A stretch of DNA of 64,000 nt from IMG/VR virus record IMGVR_UViG_3300044971_001477, positions 1 to 64,000 of that record. One strand, given 5' to 3'. This document shows positions 36,744 to 45,976 of this stretch, piece by piece. This DNA is from a virus. Within the stretch, counting starts at the first letter, position 1. Every line of letters starts with the position of its first letter. The position numbers and the translations under genes are program-made. The notes under the pieces are model-generated. The model searched no databases. It was not told the DNA's origin and was given only the letters and a program-made list of their open reading frames with translations.

Positions 36744-38195
36744 TTATTTTATTTTTACCATTAAATCTTTCATTCTCAAGAACTGAGGATTCTCATAAGT
36801 TTTAGATTCAATCAAATTAACGGCCGATCCTGATACAGGAGTTTTAGTGACCGATTTTTCGAATGACTCATTAATAGAGTTTTCCTTAGTTTTTTCAGAT
36901 GAGAATTCATCTTTTAATGATTTGTAAAGACTTTTAGATTCTTTAAGTGTTTCAACATTGTCGAATCGTCTAAGTATATTTATTTTTTCTTGTTTTGTTG
37001 TTGAATGTTCTGTAAACAGTCTAGTTGCGTAAGCCAAATTAGAGTTAAAGATTGCTACTTCATTTAATTTAGTTCTGAAAAGATTCAAAGCCTTTCTGTA
37101 CTCTTCATTTTTAGACTTTAGTAATTCCACTTCAGTCTCACTAATGTGTTGAGGAGCTGCTTTTGGTTTTGGTAAACCTTTTCTTCCAAATTTTGTTCCC
37201 GCACCTAATGTACGTGAAGCTTCTGTAGTTTCTCTTCTCTTTTTAATTGGTCTGTATTCACCATCTAAATTTTCTCCATCTTTATAAGAGAATTTTTTAG
37301 CACTTCCTGTATTGATCATTTTTTTACCTTCTTTTTGTTTGGTAGTTTTATAATCCATAACTTGTCCGTACTTGAATTTAGGTGAACCCATTCCAACGCC
37401 TTTAGCTTTAAATTTTGATTCCATTACATGATCCAAATCTTCTTCATCTAATTCTTCATATTCTTCTTCATCAGACATACCGAAGTCATCCATTTCAATT
37501 TCATACAAAGTTTCATCAACATTAGTTTCGTACATTGGAGTTTCATACATTTCTTCATTATGTCTACGACTCATGCGTCTTGGTCTTTCTTCAAAATCCA
37601 TTTCTTCATCTTCATCTTCATCGGACATACCGAAGTCGTCCATTTCAATTTCGTACAAAGTTTCGTCTAATGTAAGATCTTCATCTTCATATTCATCTTC
37701 ATATTCATCTTCTTCATCAAGTTCATCTTGATATTGTTCAGAAAGTTGGATGAAATAATCGGCTCCTGTTTCACTATCCGATAATGTAATGTTATTACTC
37801 GCATCTCTCTTTACGATAACTCCATCTTCGTCATCCATAGATTTGAAAACTTTAATTACATCTGACATATCTGCTCCAGTCATGTCAATTGCATCATCAT
37901 CATCCGTACCCATGTCAATGTCTTCCATGTCGTCATCTTCCATGTCATCATCAGTATCCATAGGTTCTGCACCTAAATCTACATCCTCGACATCATCTAC
38001 TTGACCTTCAGGTTCAACAACCTCTTCTTCGTCTTCAACGTCAATCTCTTCTTGTTCTCTAAGAGATTCTTTTACTAATGAGCTGATTTCATTCTTCATT
38101 GTAGAAGAAAGTATTCCTTTTGCATTTTCTTTAAGAGCTTCTTCCAAACTTTGAATTTGGAATAATGCGTCTTCAACAACTGATTTTTTGTTCAT
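36744..38195 (-). CDS. Prohead core scaffold protein, gp22-like
   Basis: 483 residues. Extremely acidic centre (long Asp/Glu runs, residues ~50-260) flanked by helical, charged ends. Position immediately upstream of the capsid gene and downstream of the protease matches gp22. The motif DETLYEIEMDDFGMSDE occurs twice (~185 and ~230), an internal duplication. The scaffold would be digested by the prohead protease after assembly. Acidity and repeats are visible; the scaffold call relies on gene order. Confidence 0.8.
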   Translation of the reverse strand: MNKKSVVEDALFQIQSLEEALKENAKGILSSTMKNEISSLVKESLREQEEIDVEDEEEVVEPEGQVDDVEDVDLGAEPMDTDDDMEDDDMEDIDMGTDDDDAIDMTGADMSDVIKVFKSMDDEDGVIVKRDASNNITLSDSETGADYFIQLSEQYQDELDEEDEYEDEYEDEDLTLDETLYEIEMDDFGMSDEDEDEEMDFEERPRRMSRRHNEEMYETPMYETNVDETLYEIEMDDFGMSDEEEYEELDEEDLDHVMESKFKAKGVGMGSPKFKYGQVMDYKTTKQKEGKKMINTGSAKKFSYKDGENLDGEYRPIKKRRETTEASRTLGAGTKFGRKGLPKPKAAPQHISETEVELLKSKNEEYRKALNLFRTKLNEVAIFNSNLAYATRLFTEHSTTKQEKINILRRFDNVETLKESKSLYKSLKDEFSSEKTKENSINESFEKSVTKTPVSGSAVNLIESKTYENPQFLRMKDLMVKIK

Positions 38196-38210
38196 CTATA
38201 GTTTGTTTTA

Positions 38211-38221
38211 CAATATAAATA
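38211..38221 (-). promoter_or_regulatory. Putative late promoter element (TATTTATATTG)
   Basis: 17 nt upstream of the scaffold start; likely drives the scaffold-capsid pair. Confidence 0.5.
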
Positions 38222-38262
38222 GTAGGTAAATTAAAAAAATTCATTTTTTCTAATTTTTAAGC

Positions 38263-38295
38263 AAAAAAAATGGGTACAACTAATGTCATACCCAT
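38263..38295 (-). terminator. Rho-independent terminator
   Basis: Minus-strand stem ATGGGTA / TACCCAT followed by eight T, just after the gene ending at 38315. It separates the protease unit from the scaffold-capsid unit. Confidence 0.75.
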
Positions 38296-38314
38296 CTTAA
38301 AAATTAATTAAAAA

Positions 38315-38530
38315 TTAACCAATCACCTCATCAATTTTACTTTCAGTGATTGACGTAATTCTCCAATCCATAGTATAGTGTTCATACACTTTAGTTACTT
38401 TTGCCTCAACATCAGTTGGTGTATAACCCAATACTAATTTTTCTTCTCTTGTTTTTTTTACTTTGCCTGATTCAGTATCTAATAAATCAGATGTGATTTT
38501 AGCCACAAAATACTTTTCTCCTTGTTCCAT
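38315..38530 (-). CDS. DUF4494-like small protein
   Basis: 71 residues (GEKYFVAKITSDLLDTESGK...REEKLVLGYTPTDVEAKVTK). The pattern of a short beta-rich protein with E-K-x-L-x-x-x-x-T-x-x-E-A matches DUF4494 of Bacteroidota and their phages. Role unknown. Translated from the same unit as the prohead protease 8 nt upstream. Confidence 0.65.
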   Translation of the reverse strand: MEQGEKYFVAKITSDLLDTESGKVKKTREEKLVLGYTPTDVEAKVTKVYEHYTMDWRITSITESKIDEVIG

Positions 38531-38538
38531 AGTTTTTT

Positions 38539-39267
38539 TTATTTATCTAAATAATCGGTTAATCTTTTCATTAAGTCAAGTGATTTGTTACCACTTTCAC
38601 CAACATTTCTTTCTACCGCTATTTTTTTGTCTTCTTCTAAGCTTTCCTCATATTTCATTCTATCGTTCTTATCTTGGAAAAGATAAGCACCAGGTGTTGA
38701 TGGTGAGGACACTAAGTCAAAACAAATAAGTTCAAAATCATCTTGTACTTCATTTTGTTCTCCAACTTTTTTAAGGGATCCTACACCACGAGAAGATATA
38801 CCTAAAGTAACTCCTTGTCGTAAGTAGTTTGCTGCCAAATCACCTTTAGTAGAAACAATCCCTCTTTCATGAAAACCAGGACTTGTTAACAATTTAAGTT
38901 TACCTAACAATACAGGACCTTCCCACCATATATCTGTTATTAGGTGTGATACACGATCTAAATCAATTAAAGAAGACTCAGGGTGGTTTAATTCAGATAA
39001 TGAGGTTCCTTTCTCAATCATCTTTCTATAATTTTCTGATTCTCTCTTTAATATCTTCTCAGGGTATACTCTACCATTTCTGTTAGGTGTATTGTATTTT
39101 TGTAGAACGGCATAAAATTCAAATGGTTTTGAATGGTCCAAATGATTTGATGATTCTTTTAATATCTCGTAATTACGACCTTCTTTTGGGTTAATATATC
39201 CTGCATCGTACTCAATAAGAATTCCTTTACCTGTATCTCTAGGTCCTAAAATTTTATATTCACTCAT
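38539..39267 (-). CDS. Prohead core protease, gp21-like
   Basis: 242 residues (T4 gp21: 212). FEFYAVLQKYNTPNRNGRVY is the typical opening; the catalytic His lies in SELNHPESS (~H95) and the Ser in GVTLGISSRGVGSLKK (S158 or S159), as in the herpesvirus-protease-like S78/S80 family. It would cut scaffold and capsid N-termini during head maturation. Gene order portal - core - protease - scaffold - capsid is conserved. A late-type element lies upstream. Confidence 0.9.
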   Translation of the reverse strand: MSEYKILGPRDTGKGILIEYDAGYINPKEGRNYEILKESSNHLDHSKPFEFYAVLQKYNTPNRNGRVYPEKILKRESENYRKMIEKGTSLSELNHPESSLIDLDRVSHLITDIWWEGPVLLGKLKLLTSPGFHERGIVSTKGDLAANYLRQGVTLGISSRGVGSLKKVGEQNEVQDDFELICFDLVSSPSTPGAYLFQDKNDRMKYEESLEEDKKIAVERNVGESGNKSLDLMKRLTDYLDK

Positions 39268-39278
39268 AATAAGTTTTA

Positions 39279-39288
39279 GTTATAAATA
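39279..39288 (-). promoter_or_regulatory. Putative late promoter element (TATTTATAAC)
   Basis: 12 nt before the protease start at 39267. Confidence 0.5.
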
Positions 39289-39756
39289 TTAGGCCGTTTC
39301 CGTTTTTACTTTAATTGGTTTAACATTACCTGTTTTTGTTAAATAAAATTTAAAATTAGGGTTGTTTATCAAAACATCTGAATAAATTTCTTTTACTAAT
39401 AATTTAAGTGTTTTCTTTAATTTTAAGGATTTGAAATCTATTGGTTCATTTAAAAATAGATTAATTTCTAAATTCATAAATGATTTCTTTTTTAGGTGTA
39501 GACCGCTTGTTCTAAGATCTAAGTCTACTATAAATTTATCATCAAACATTGTCTTATCTAATTTGTGATAGACCGTATGTTTAATTGATCTACTCATATT
39601 TAGGACAACTCTTGTCCAATTTTCGGAGTCTTTTTTTGGTTCAACCCAAGTTTGGATGTTTAAGTAAAGAGATTTAAACTCTTTTGAATCTACCGTCCCA
39701 TAGACTATTTTAGATGTTCTAAAGCCATTGATTTTTTCGGTTTTGCCTTTTTTCAT
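39289..39756 (-). CDS. Hypothetical protein
   Basis: 155 residues, basic, beta-rich. It begins KKGKTEKINGFRTSKIVYGT and contains LRTSGLHLKKKSFMNLEINL. It lies between the S21 gene and the protease and runs toward the protease. No domain recognised; a similarly sized protein occurs near the protease in related phages (inference from position only). Confidence 0.5.
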   Translation of the reverse strand: MKKGKTEKINGFRTSKIVYGTVDSKEFKSLYLNIQTWVEPKKDSENWTRVVLNMSRSIKHTVYHKLDKTMFDDKFIVDLDLRTSGLHLKKKSFMNLEINLFLNEPIDFKSLKLKKTLKLLVKEIYSDVLINNPNFKFYLTKTGNVKPIKVKTETA

Positions 39757-39846
39757 AAATTTTTTTCATACTGATATTGTTTATTTTAGATAATAATAAC
39801 TAATTTTGTAGTATATATCAAATATATAAACTAATAACAAAAAAAT

Positions 39847-40035
39847 ATGCTGATCGTAAAAGTTAATAAAAATGGGGGGATTGAAAAAGCTCTAAAAGAA
39901 TTAAAAAGTAAAGTTATTAAAACAAGACAAAACACCCATCTTAATAACAGAAAAGAACATACAAAAAAATCTGTCCTTAAGAGACAGATTTTAAATAAAG
40001 CTATTTACAGACAAAAACAAATACTTAACAATTAA
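39847..40035 (+). CDS. rpsU: Ribosomal protein bS21 homologue
   Basis: 62 residues. MLIVKVNKNGGIEKALKELK followed by a Lys/Arg-rich helix (KSVLKRQILNKAIYRQKQIL) matches bS21 in length and layout (E. coli S21 is 71 residues). S21 sits on the small subunit near the anti-Shine-Dalgarno end of 16S rRNA; in Bacteroidota it helps bury that sequence. A phage copy could replace the host protein and favour phage messages. Encoded alone on the plus strand between two minus-strand units; its last 4 nt overlap the opposing gene. Confidence 0.8.
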   Translation: MLIVKVNKNGGIEKALKELKSKVIKTRQNTHLNNRKEHTKKSVLKRQILNKAIYRQKQILNN

Positions 40036-40697
40036 ATGTTTTCATTTAATTGTTTTAATTTGAAATAATTTAATTTGTCGTAATTTTCTATTTGTAATTT
40101 TTCTATTGTTTCGTTAATTTTTTGATTAGTTTCGGAATCTTCATTTTTAGATAATAAAGTTTCTAATTTTTCAATCACATCTTCTTTAAGAAATCCATAT
40201 TTTTGATTAAGTTTTTCATCGGAAGTGTTTAATAAAATATTAAGTTGTTTTTTCTCACCTTCGGTTAAACTATCAATATGTGATTTAATTGTATTGTTAG
40301 CCACCTCAACCATAGATTTTAATGGAACCTCAATCACTTTTTTTTCTTTTGATGGATCTTTTTTAAGATTTTCAGAAATAGTTTTTTTACTTCTTAATTT
40401 TTCTTCGATTGTAGATGCGTTAGATGAAAATAAATTATCAATGTCTTGATACCTATTTTCTGAAACAATATGACCTACCCACATATTAAGATCTTTAAGG
40501 TCGTTTTTTTCTACCTTAGAGATTGTATTTTCAAATAATATAATACTTTCGTTAATATATTCATTTATAAAAGATTCATTTAAACCTTTGTTTTTACTAA
40601 GTTCATCATATAAAAAATAAAGTGTACTTAGAGAATCTTTTCTATAAGATTCAACTAAACAATCTTCAATCCTTGATTTTAATATTCCAAATTTCAT
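40032..40697 (-). CDS. Hypothetical protein of head module (prohead core-like position)
   Basis: 221 residues, acidic and helical (KFGILKSRIEDCLVESYRKD..., KKTISENLKKDPSKEKKVIE). It lies between portal and protease, the position of the small core proteins gp67/gp68 in T4-type phages; sequence alone does not confirm this. A late-type element sits 12 nt upstream. Confidence 0.55.
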   Translation of the reverse strand: MKFGILKSRIEDCLVESYRKDSLSTLYFLYDELSKNKGLNESFINEYINESIILFENTISKVEKNDLKDLNMWVGHIVSENRYQDIDNLFSSNASTIEEKLRSKKTISENLKKDPSKEKKVIEVPLKSMVEVANNTIKSHIDSLTEGEKKQLNILLNTSDEKLNQKYGFLKEDVIEKLETLLSKNEDSETNQKINETIEKLQIENYDKLNYFKLKQLNENI

Positions 40698-40708
40698 AAT
40701 TTTTTTTT

Positions 40709-40718
40709 ATTATAAATA
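40709..40718 (-). promoter_or_regulatory. Putative late promoter element (TATTTATAAT)
   Basis: 12 nt before the ATG at 40697; the gap is an A-run and TT. Confidence 0.5.
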
Positions 40719-42530
40719 TCAATCATTTAGTAATTTGTTTAATTGATCTTCCATAGATCCCAAAGAATTTCTACCTTTTGATAAATCAATAAACGTATCT
40801 CCCAATATATTATCATTTTCCAATAGTATATTTAAGTTATCTTTTTTTGATTCTCCTACAGGCATTTCACCTCCCATATCAGGTGGTGGTGGTGGCATTG
40901 CTCCTCCCATATCAGGTGCCGCACCAGGTGCAGGTGGTGCTCCTCCCGCATTTTGTGTTGCTCCTGTTGATGTGTGATAAAGTTTATCAACATTATCAAA
41001 TAACCCCGTATGTGTGATTATAGTTGCGGTGTTATCTAACTCAGCAGATACCGCTCTTTCTAATCTTATTTGTTGTACTTCAAGTTTAATATCTTCATCA
41101 GAGAAACCAAATATATGTTTCTTAGCCCAAGTAGCAGATGTTGGTTGAATTGATTTAGCAATCTCAGTAACCATATCCTTATACAATGTTACTTTTTCTT
41201 TCCATACGTCAATCATTAATAGATCGGCTTGTTTAGATGGATTTGTTAAACCTAAGGTAAAGTTGTGTAATTCATCCTCAAACCCTAATAAGAATAGGTG
41301 AATAATTGCAATTTTATTTAATTCGGCAATAATTGCCTTTTGTATTTTATTGATTGTTCTTGCAAATCTAATGTCCAATAAAGATAGATTTTTACCATCA
41401 CCAACAACTTCCTCAAACCCTAAATACGCTTTTGGAATTCTTAGTGCGGTTAATAATTTCTTTTGGATGTACTCAATATCGGCAATCTCCGATAAGTTTT
41501 GAGCTCCCGCCAATGTCTCAATAGGCATTGTTTGGGCCACATCACGAACAGGAACAAAATAATCTTGATCTACCGCCATTTGATTGAAACGTAAATCCAC
41601 ATTACCTGTTTTACTATCCACAACTTGTTCTCTTTTAAACTTGTTTGCAACACGTTGTACATATGCCTCAACATCTTTGTCATCCATGTTACCAACAAAC
41701 ACTTTGAAAACTCGTCTTTCAGGTGCTCTTGATGTTCTATAGATTAACATTGCATCTTCAGCCAATACCAATTGTTTCCAAATACGACGAGCCTTTTCTA
41801 ACATTGATGTACCATAAGGTAATTTTCTATCATCACCAAGTAATCTAAAGTGCGCAATTTCCCAAGTATTAAATTCCATGTCTTTTACTTTCCAATTGAA
41901 TCTTAATCCTTTGTCGTTTGGATTTGGAGTTGCATTTACGGTTCTTGATTCCATACCCCTCTCTAATCTTTCAATTTCAATATTAGGTAATTGGATACAT
42001 CCCGTAACACCTTTTTCGGTATCTAATTTAAGGTAAACAAAGTTGTCACCATATTTACAAGTATTTCTAACCCACATAGGTAAGTTAGTATTGATATCTA
42101 AGTTGTTAACAAATAAATCAACCAAGATACTTTTAATTCTTTTTGATTCGGAGTAAATTTGTAATAAATAACCATCTTGATTAGGTGTTGTAGATTCTTC
42201 AGAATAAATGTCTAATGCCGTTGAAATCTCAGGTGTAAATTCCATTGATTCATAATCATAGAATGAGGCAATTCTATTTGGTTCATAATAAATTGCTTGA
42301 GTATATAAATTGTTTTCAATTTTTGCCCATTGATTATTTAAAAATACTGATTGTTGATATTGTAGTTTTTCTTTTTCGTACTCTTTCTTATCAGTAGTTT
42401 TAAGAAGGACTTGTTTGTCCAACTTATATGTTGGATAATCCATCCCTAATAACGAGTTAGGTCCAAAAGTCTTTGATAACCTCTGCCATATCGTTAAATT
42501 ATTCATGTTGTTATTATTATTTTGTTCCAT
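40719..42530 (-). CDS. Portal vertex protein, gp20-like
   Basis: 603 residues (T4 gp20: 524). Core signatures include the NRIASFYDYESMEFTPEIST opening, APERRVFKVFVGNMDDKDVE, LRFNQMAVDQDYFVPVRD and the LLTALRIPKAYLGFEEVVGD helix region. The dodecameric portal forms the DNA-entry vertex and docks the terminase. A Pro/Gly/Ala-rich C-terminal tail (PPAPGAAPDMGGAMPPPPPD) is unusual. Downstream of a small gene and the terminase, in head-gene order. Confidence 0.92.
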   Translation of the reverse strand: MEQNNNNNMNNLTIWQRLSKTFGPNSLLGMDYPTYKLDKQVLLKTTDKKEYEKEKLQYQQSVFLNNQWAKIENNLYTQAIYYEPNRIASFYDYESMEFTPEISTALDIYSEESTTPNQDGYLLQIYSESKRIKSILVDLFVNNLDINTNLPMWVRNTCKYGDNFVYLKLDTEKGVTGCIQLPNIEIERLERGMESRTVNATPNPNDKGLRFNWKVKDMEFNTWEIAHFRLLGDDRKLPYGTSMLEKARRIWKQLVLAEDAMLIYRTSRAPERRVFKVFVGNMDDKDVEAYVQRVANKFKREQVVDSKTGNVDLRFNQMAVDQDYFVPVRDVAQTMPIETLAGAQNLSEIADIEYIQKKLLTALRIPKAYLGFEEVVGDGKNLSLLDIRFARTINKIQKAIIAELNKIAIIHLFLLGFEDELHNFTLGLTNPSKQADLLMIDVWKEKVTLYKDMVTEIAKSIQPTSATWAKKHIFGFSDEDIKLEVQQIRLERAVSAELDNTATIITHTGLFDNVDKLYHTSTGATQNAGGAPPAPGAAPDMGGAMPPPPPDMGGEMPVGESKKDNLNILLENDNILGDTFIDLSKGRNSLGSMEDQLNKLLND

Positions 42531-42577
42531 ATTAAAAATCTAATAATTTTTTGTCAATACTAAACATTTCACTCATT

Positions 42578-42748
42578 TTACTTTTTATCAGTATTATTTG
42601 TGGTATTAGGTTGTTTACCATTACTTTTATCCCCCTTACTATTAAATGCCGGATCATTTACTTTTACATTATAAATAGGTTGGCCGGTAACCACAAGTCG
42701 TGATCCTCCAATTATATTCCCTGATTTTTTTCTTGTAGTAAGTCCCAT
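42578..42748 (-). CDS. Short conserved-looking protein between terminase and portal
   Basis: 56 residues: MGLTTRKKSGNIIGGSRLVV, then TGQPIYNVKVNDPAFNSKGD and a hydrophilic tail. The element TATTTATAG ends 2 nt before the ATG, the clearest leaderless late-type arrangement of the window. No overlap with neighbours and no other use for the 220-nt gap, so it is likely real. Function unknown; it may be a head-completion or decoration factor. Confidence 0.65.
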   Translation of the reverse strand: MGLTTRKKSGNIIGGSRLVVTGQPIYNVKVNDPAFNSKGDKSNGKQPNTTNNTDKK

Positions 42749-42750
42749 GT

Positions 42751-42759
42751 CTATAAATA
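42751..42759 (-). promoter_or_regulatory. Putative late promoter element (TATTTATAG)
   Basis: Two nt before the ATG at 42748. Confidence 0.55.
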
Positions 42760-44529
42760 TTATCTATTACCAAATAACCAATTATATTTAATATAATCAT
42801 CTTTAGATGGTCCTGAATCTCTTGACCATCTGTCATTTCTTACATTATTATTTGGGATAAGTGGGTCAAAATGTGTTTGTTGTCTTGCCGTGTTATCATT
42901 AACTACCGTCCAAGATTCTAACATTATTTTTGTTCTTTCAACAACCTTTTCTAATTTATTAAAAGATGACTCCCCAACATATATTGCCATAGAAATACCC
43001 ATAATAAGGTCATCATGTTGACCTCTTTGGTGGTCAGGTCTACCATTAAGGTAAATAAAAGTGTTCATTTCGTTATATAACCTTACACTACGTATCTTAA
43101 ACTTATGTCTCACATATTCTTCAAATGCCGCAATAATCTGCACACGTTTATTGTTAAAGTTTAATCCCGGTATTTTATCCGCCAATTTTGCATTGTATGA
43201 CCATATACTTGTAGAATCAATTCCCTCAATGTATAAATTTTTATATCCAAGTTCTTGTAGTTTTCTAACTGTTGTAATACCCATACCACCAGTTATATCC
43301 ACAACAATGAATGCGTTATACATCATTCCCCATTTATATGCAATTTCAGCAAGAGCGTCAGGTGGAATTTTTCCAACATATTCAAATACTTGTTCTCTAT
43401 CGTCAAAATCAATAATTTGTATGGAAGAAAAGTCTTCACTATCCCCACGAGAAACGTCAACACCCATAATATACTTATGTTCAGGTATAGGTTCTTTCCA
43501 CATCCATAATGAATTACCCATCAATTTACCTGTTGGGTCCATAAGGGTGTTATTTTTAATATATTCTAATTGTGTATTCTCAAATACGTTATCACCCGAA
43601 CCTAAAAATTCACAATTTAACTCTTGGTTAATCTTTCTTTTATCGTATTTAAGTTTTTTAACCATTTTCTCATACCAAGTAGAACATGGTTTATATCCTT
43701 TCTTGAAATATGAGTCTAATTCATCATAATCCCTTTTATATGGGTCAATGTGAGCAAAGGATATGTGTTTACTCTCATCCTGTTCTTCTTTATTAAGAAG
43801 ATATTTAACTAAATCTTCAGTTGGAACTAAAAATAAATCTTTTGAATATCTTGGATCTCTATACCAAAACATCTCAGAGATTTTGAAGTTATTCATTCCC
43901 TTTAATGCTTGATCATATATATCATAATAAATCGGGTCATAACCATTTGGTGTTGAAACCACAATTACTTTACCCCCTGTGGATAAAGACGCCATACAAG
44001 CCGCCCAAAAATCACCATCCGCTTCAATAAATGCGGCTTCATCAAATACAAGAATTGTGGGGGTAAAACCACGCAAGGCATCTTTTGATGTTGCTACCGC
44101 CTTTACCTCAGACCCATTTGTTAATTTATAGTGTTTTTGTGAATTTTTATCATTTGAGAATCCCGCACCAACCCAACTTGGCCATTGATCAACAAACGTA
44201 CGTATTTTATTTGCCATTTCCATTGATGTATCCAATTTGTTGGCAATAATAAGGATTTTTTCAGGTTGTGTTTTTTTAGCAAATACCAACCTTTTTGATA
44301 TCCACGCACCTGTTACCGTAGACACACCCGCCTGACGATATTTTAACGCAATATTCTCTTCATATTCCTCATAGTCATTTAATAACGATATCTGATCGGG
44401 AAATAACTCCAATGGTACGTATTTTGAAACTGTATTATCGTATGTTTGTAGATATGTTTTTAATGCGTATGGAGTATCTTTCATACACTTCACATATTCC
44501 AACATTACCTGTTCTTTAGTTAAACCCAT
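42760..44529 (-). CDS. Terminase large subunit, gp17-like
   Basis: 589 residues from the ATG at 44529 (T4 gp17: 610); the in-frame start at 44553 would lie on the promoter-like element. Walker A variant ALKYRQAGVST (~61-71), Walker B ILVFDEAAF (~160-167), and C-terminal RNase H-like nuclease residues in YIMGVDVSRGDSEDF, FIVVDITGGMG and HDDLIMGISMA. ATPase and nuclease domains are complete, so it should package and cut DNA in a headful manner with a small subunit not recognised here. Confidence 0.93.
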   Translation of the reverse strand: MGLTKEQVMLEYVKCMKDTPYALKTYLQTYDNTVSKYVPLELFPDQISLLNDYEEYEENIALKYRQAGVSTVTGAWISKRLVFAKKTQPEKILIIANKLDTSMEMANKIRTFVDQWPSWVGAGFSNDKNSQKHYKLTNGSEVKAVATSKDALRGFTPTILVFDEAAFIEADGDFWAACMASLSTGGKVIVVSTPNGYDPIYYDIYDQALKGMNNFKISEMFWYRDPRYSKDLFLVPTEDLVKYLLNKEEQDESKHISFAHIDPYKRDYDELDSYFKKGYKPCSTWYEKMVKKLKYDKRKINQELNCEFLGSGDNVFENTQLEYIKNNTLMDPTGKLMGNSLWMWKEPIPEHKYIMGVDVSRGDSEDFSSIQIIDFDDREQVFEYVGKIPPDALAEIAYKWGMMYNAFIVVDITGGMGITTVRKLQELGYKNLYIEGIDSTSIWSYNAKLADKIPGLNFNNKRVQIIAAFEEYVRHKFKIRSVRLYNEMNTFIYLNGRPDHQRGQHDDLIMGISMAIYVGESSFNKLEKVVERTKIMLESWTVVNDNTARQQTHFDPLIPNNNVRNDRWSRDSGPSKDDYIKYNWLFGNR

Positions 44530-44540
44530 AAGACATTTAT

Positions 44541-44549
44541 ATATAAATA
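44541..44549 (-). promoter_or_regulatory. Putative late promoter element (TATTTATAT)
   Basis: Between a terminator and the terminase ATG at 44529. Confidence 0.5.
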
Positions 44550-44551
44550 TC

Positions 44552-44585
44552 AAAACCCCCAGTTATTTTAATAAAAGGGGGTTTT
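44552..44585 (-). terminator. Rho-independent terminator
   Basis: Stem AAAACCCCC / GGGGGTTTT after the gene ending at 44604; it isolates the terminase unit. Confidence 0.75.
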
Positions 44586-44603
44586 AAGTATTTGTAGTTT
44601 AAT

Positions 44604-45974
44604 TTAGAAACCTAATTTAGATAAGATATCATCATCTTCATCCTCATCTTCATAGTCTTCATCGTCCCCATCACCTTTATATTTTTTGTAATCTTCTTTC
44701 GCCTTAACTAATAATTCATTGAATTTTCGTTTTGCTTTATCATTATCTCTTGGGTCTTCAGAAACAACATTAGCCATAATTTCTTTTAAGAATTCTTCAG
44801 CAGGAACTGCATAAAGTAATCTTTCAAAGAATGGTAATAAATCTCTATTTTCAATATTTATCGTTAAATCGTCAGGTAAAAGGAATCTTAATTTTGTGAT
44901 TAATTCTCCACCTACTCTAAATTGCATTGGTTCATTTGAAAATACATCTGTTTGTCCCATCACATCTTGAGCCTTTCCTGGTTCCATACCTCTCCATTGT
45001 TCTCTTGTTGGTATTGCGGCAAAACCTTTAACTAACTCATGTAATAAAATAGGAAATATAACACCATTTGCAATAACTAAGTCTTTGTCTTCATCTTCAC
45101 CATCTTCATCAACACCTGATGATCCAGCGGCACTACCACCCATAGCTTCAATTAAATCCTCATCGGTAAAATACATTAAGTCATTTGCCGACATAATTTT
45201 ATTATAAAGTGGGTATAAACGAGGATCAATTTCATCTAATCTATCTTTAAATGCTTGGAAAGCAAATTGACCTTTTTTACCTTTACCTTGAATAATTGCG
45301 TTAATAACATTTCTTTTTTCAACCTCAAGTTGGAATTCTTCTTGTGGAGTTAACTCATCAACATCAAACGAGAAATTTGAAGGAATTTCAAATTCAGGCT
45401 CCTCTTCCTTTTCCATTTGGAATTCGTTAGGGTTAATTCTTTTTTCGTTTAAAAATACCTCAACGTTAATAAATTCAAATTTATACTTTGTTCCAGCTCC
45501 GTTTGATGGTTCTTTTTCAATCAATCCCTCATCCATTGCATCTTCCAAAGTTTTACTATATGGTAACCAACCTTCTTCTTTAGCCGAAATTTCTAAGGCT
45601 AAATCTTTTAATTCGTCTTTTTTAGGTGATTCAATTCCCATAACTTCTCTTACCGCATTCAATTGTTCAACTTGAATCCCGTGTTTAACTCTTGGATCAG
45701 TAATATTAATACCCTTATTTGGTCTACCTTGATCATCAACCATACCATAATAACGTTTAACGTAATCTACAATATCTTTAAATCGTTTTGATGTTATTTT
45801 TTCAACATCAGACGTACCACCTCTAAAGGCTTTATTTTTACCATATAAGTTTTTTTCAGGATTCTCAATATTACTTTGAGTTTTTGGATCCATTCTTTCA
45901 GGATAATCTCCATAATCAACAGGAGCTTCTTTAATAACCTTATTAATTAAATGTTGTATATATTTATCTTTCAT
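44604..45974 (-). CDS. Hypothetical virion-associated protein
   Basis: 456 residues. N-terminal helix (KDKYIQHLINKVIKEAPVDY) of the same style as other phage proteins here, a mixed middle domain, and an acidic C-terminal tail ending DDDILSKLGF. It contains YPERMDPKTQSNIENPEKNL and GGELITKLRFLLPDDLTINI, a segment with a beta-rich core. No family name. Part of a four-gene leftward unit (48703 to 44604) with adjacent or overlapping ends. Confidence 0.55.
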   Translation of the reverse strand: MKDKYIQHLINKVIKEAPVDYGDYPERMDPKTQSNIENPEKNLYGKNKAFRGGTSDVEKITSKRFKDIVDYVKRYYGMVDDQGRPNKGINITDPRVKHGIQVEQLNAVREVMGIESPKKDELKDLALEISAKEEGWLPYSKTLEDAMDEGLIEKEPSNGAGTKYKFEFINVEVFLNEKRINPNEFQMEKEEEPEFEIPSNFSFDVDELTPQEEFQLEVEKRNVINAIIQGKGKKGQFAFQAFKDRLDEIDPRLYPLYNKIMSANDLMYFTDEDLIEAMGGSAAGSSGVDEDGEDEDKDLVIANGVIFPILLHELVKGFAAIPTREQWRGMEPGKAQDVMGQTDVFSNEPMQFRVGGELITKLRFLLPDDLTINIENRDLLPFFERLLYAVPAEEFLKEIMANVVSEDPRDNDKAKRKFNELLVKAKEDYKKYKGDGDDEDYEDEDEDDDILSKLGF

Positions 45975-45976
45975 TA

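Noticed and set aside
43061-43729. 222-codon plus-strand frame
   Set aside because: Antisense shadow of the terminase nuclease region.
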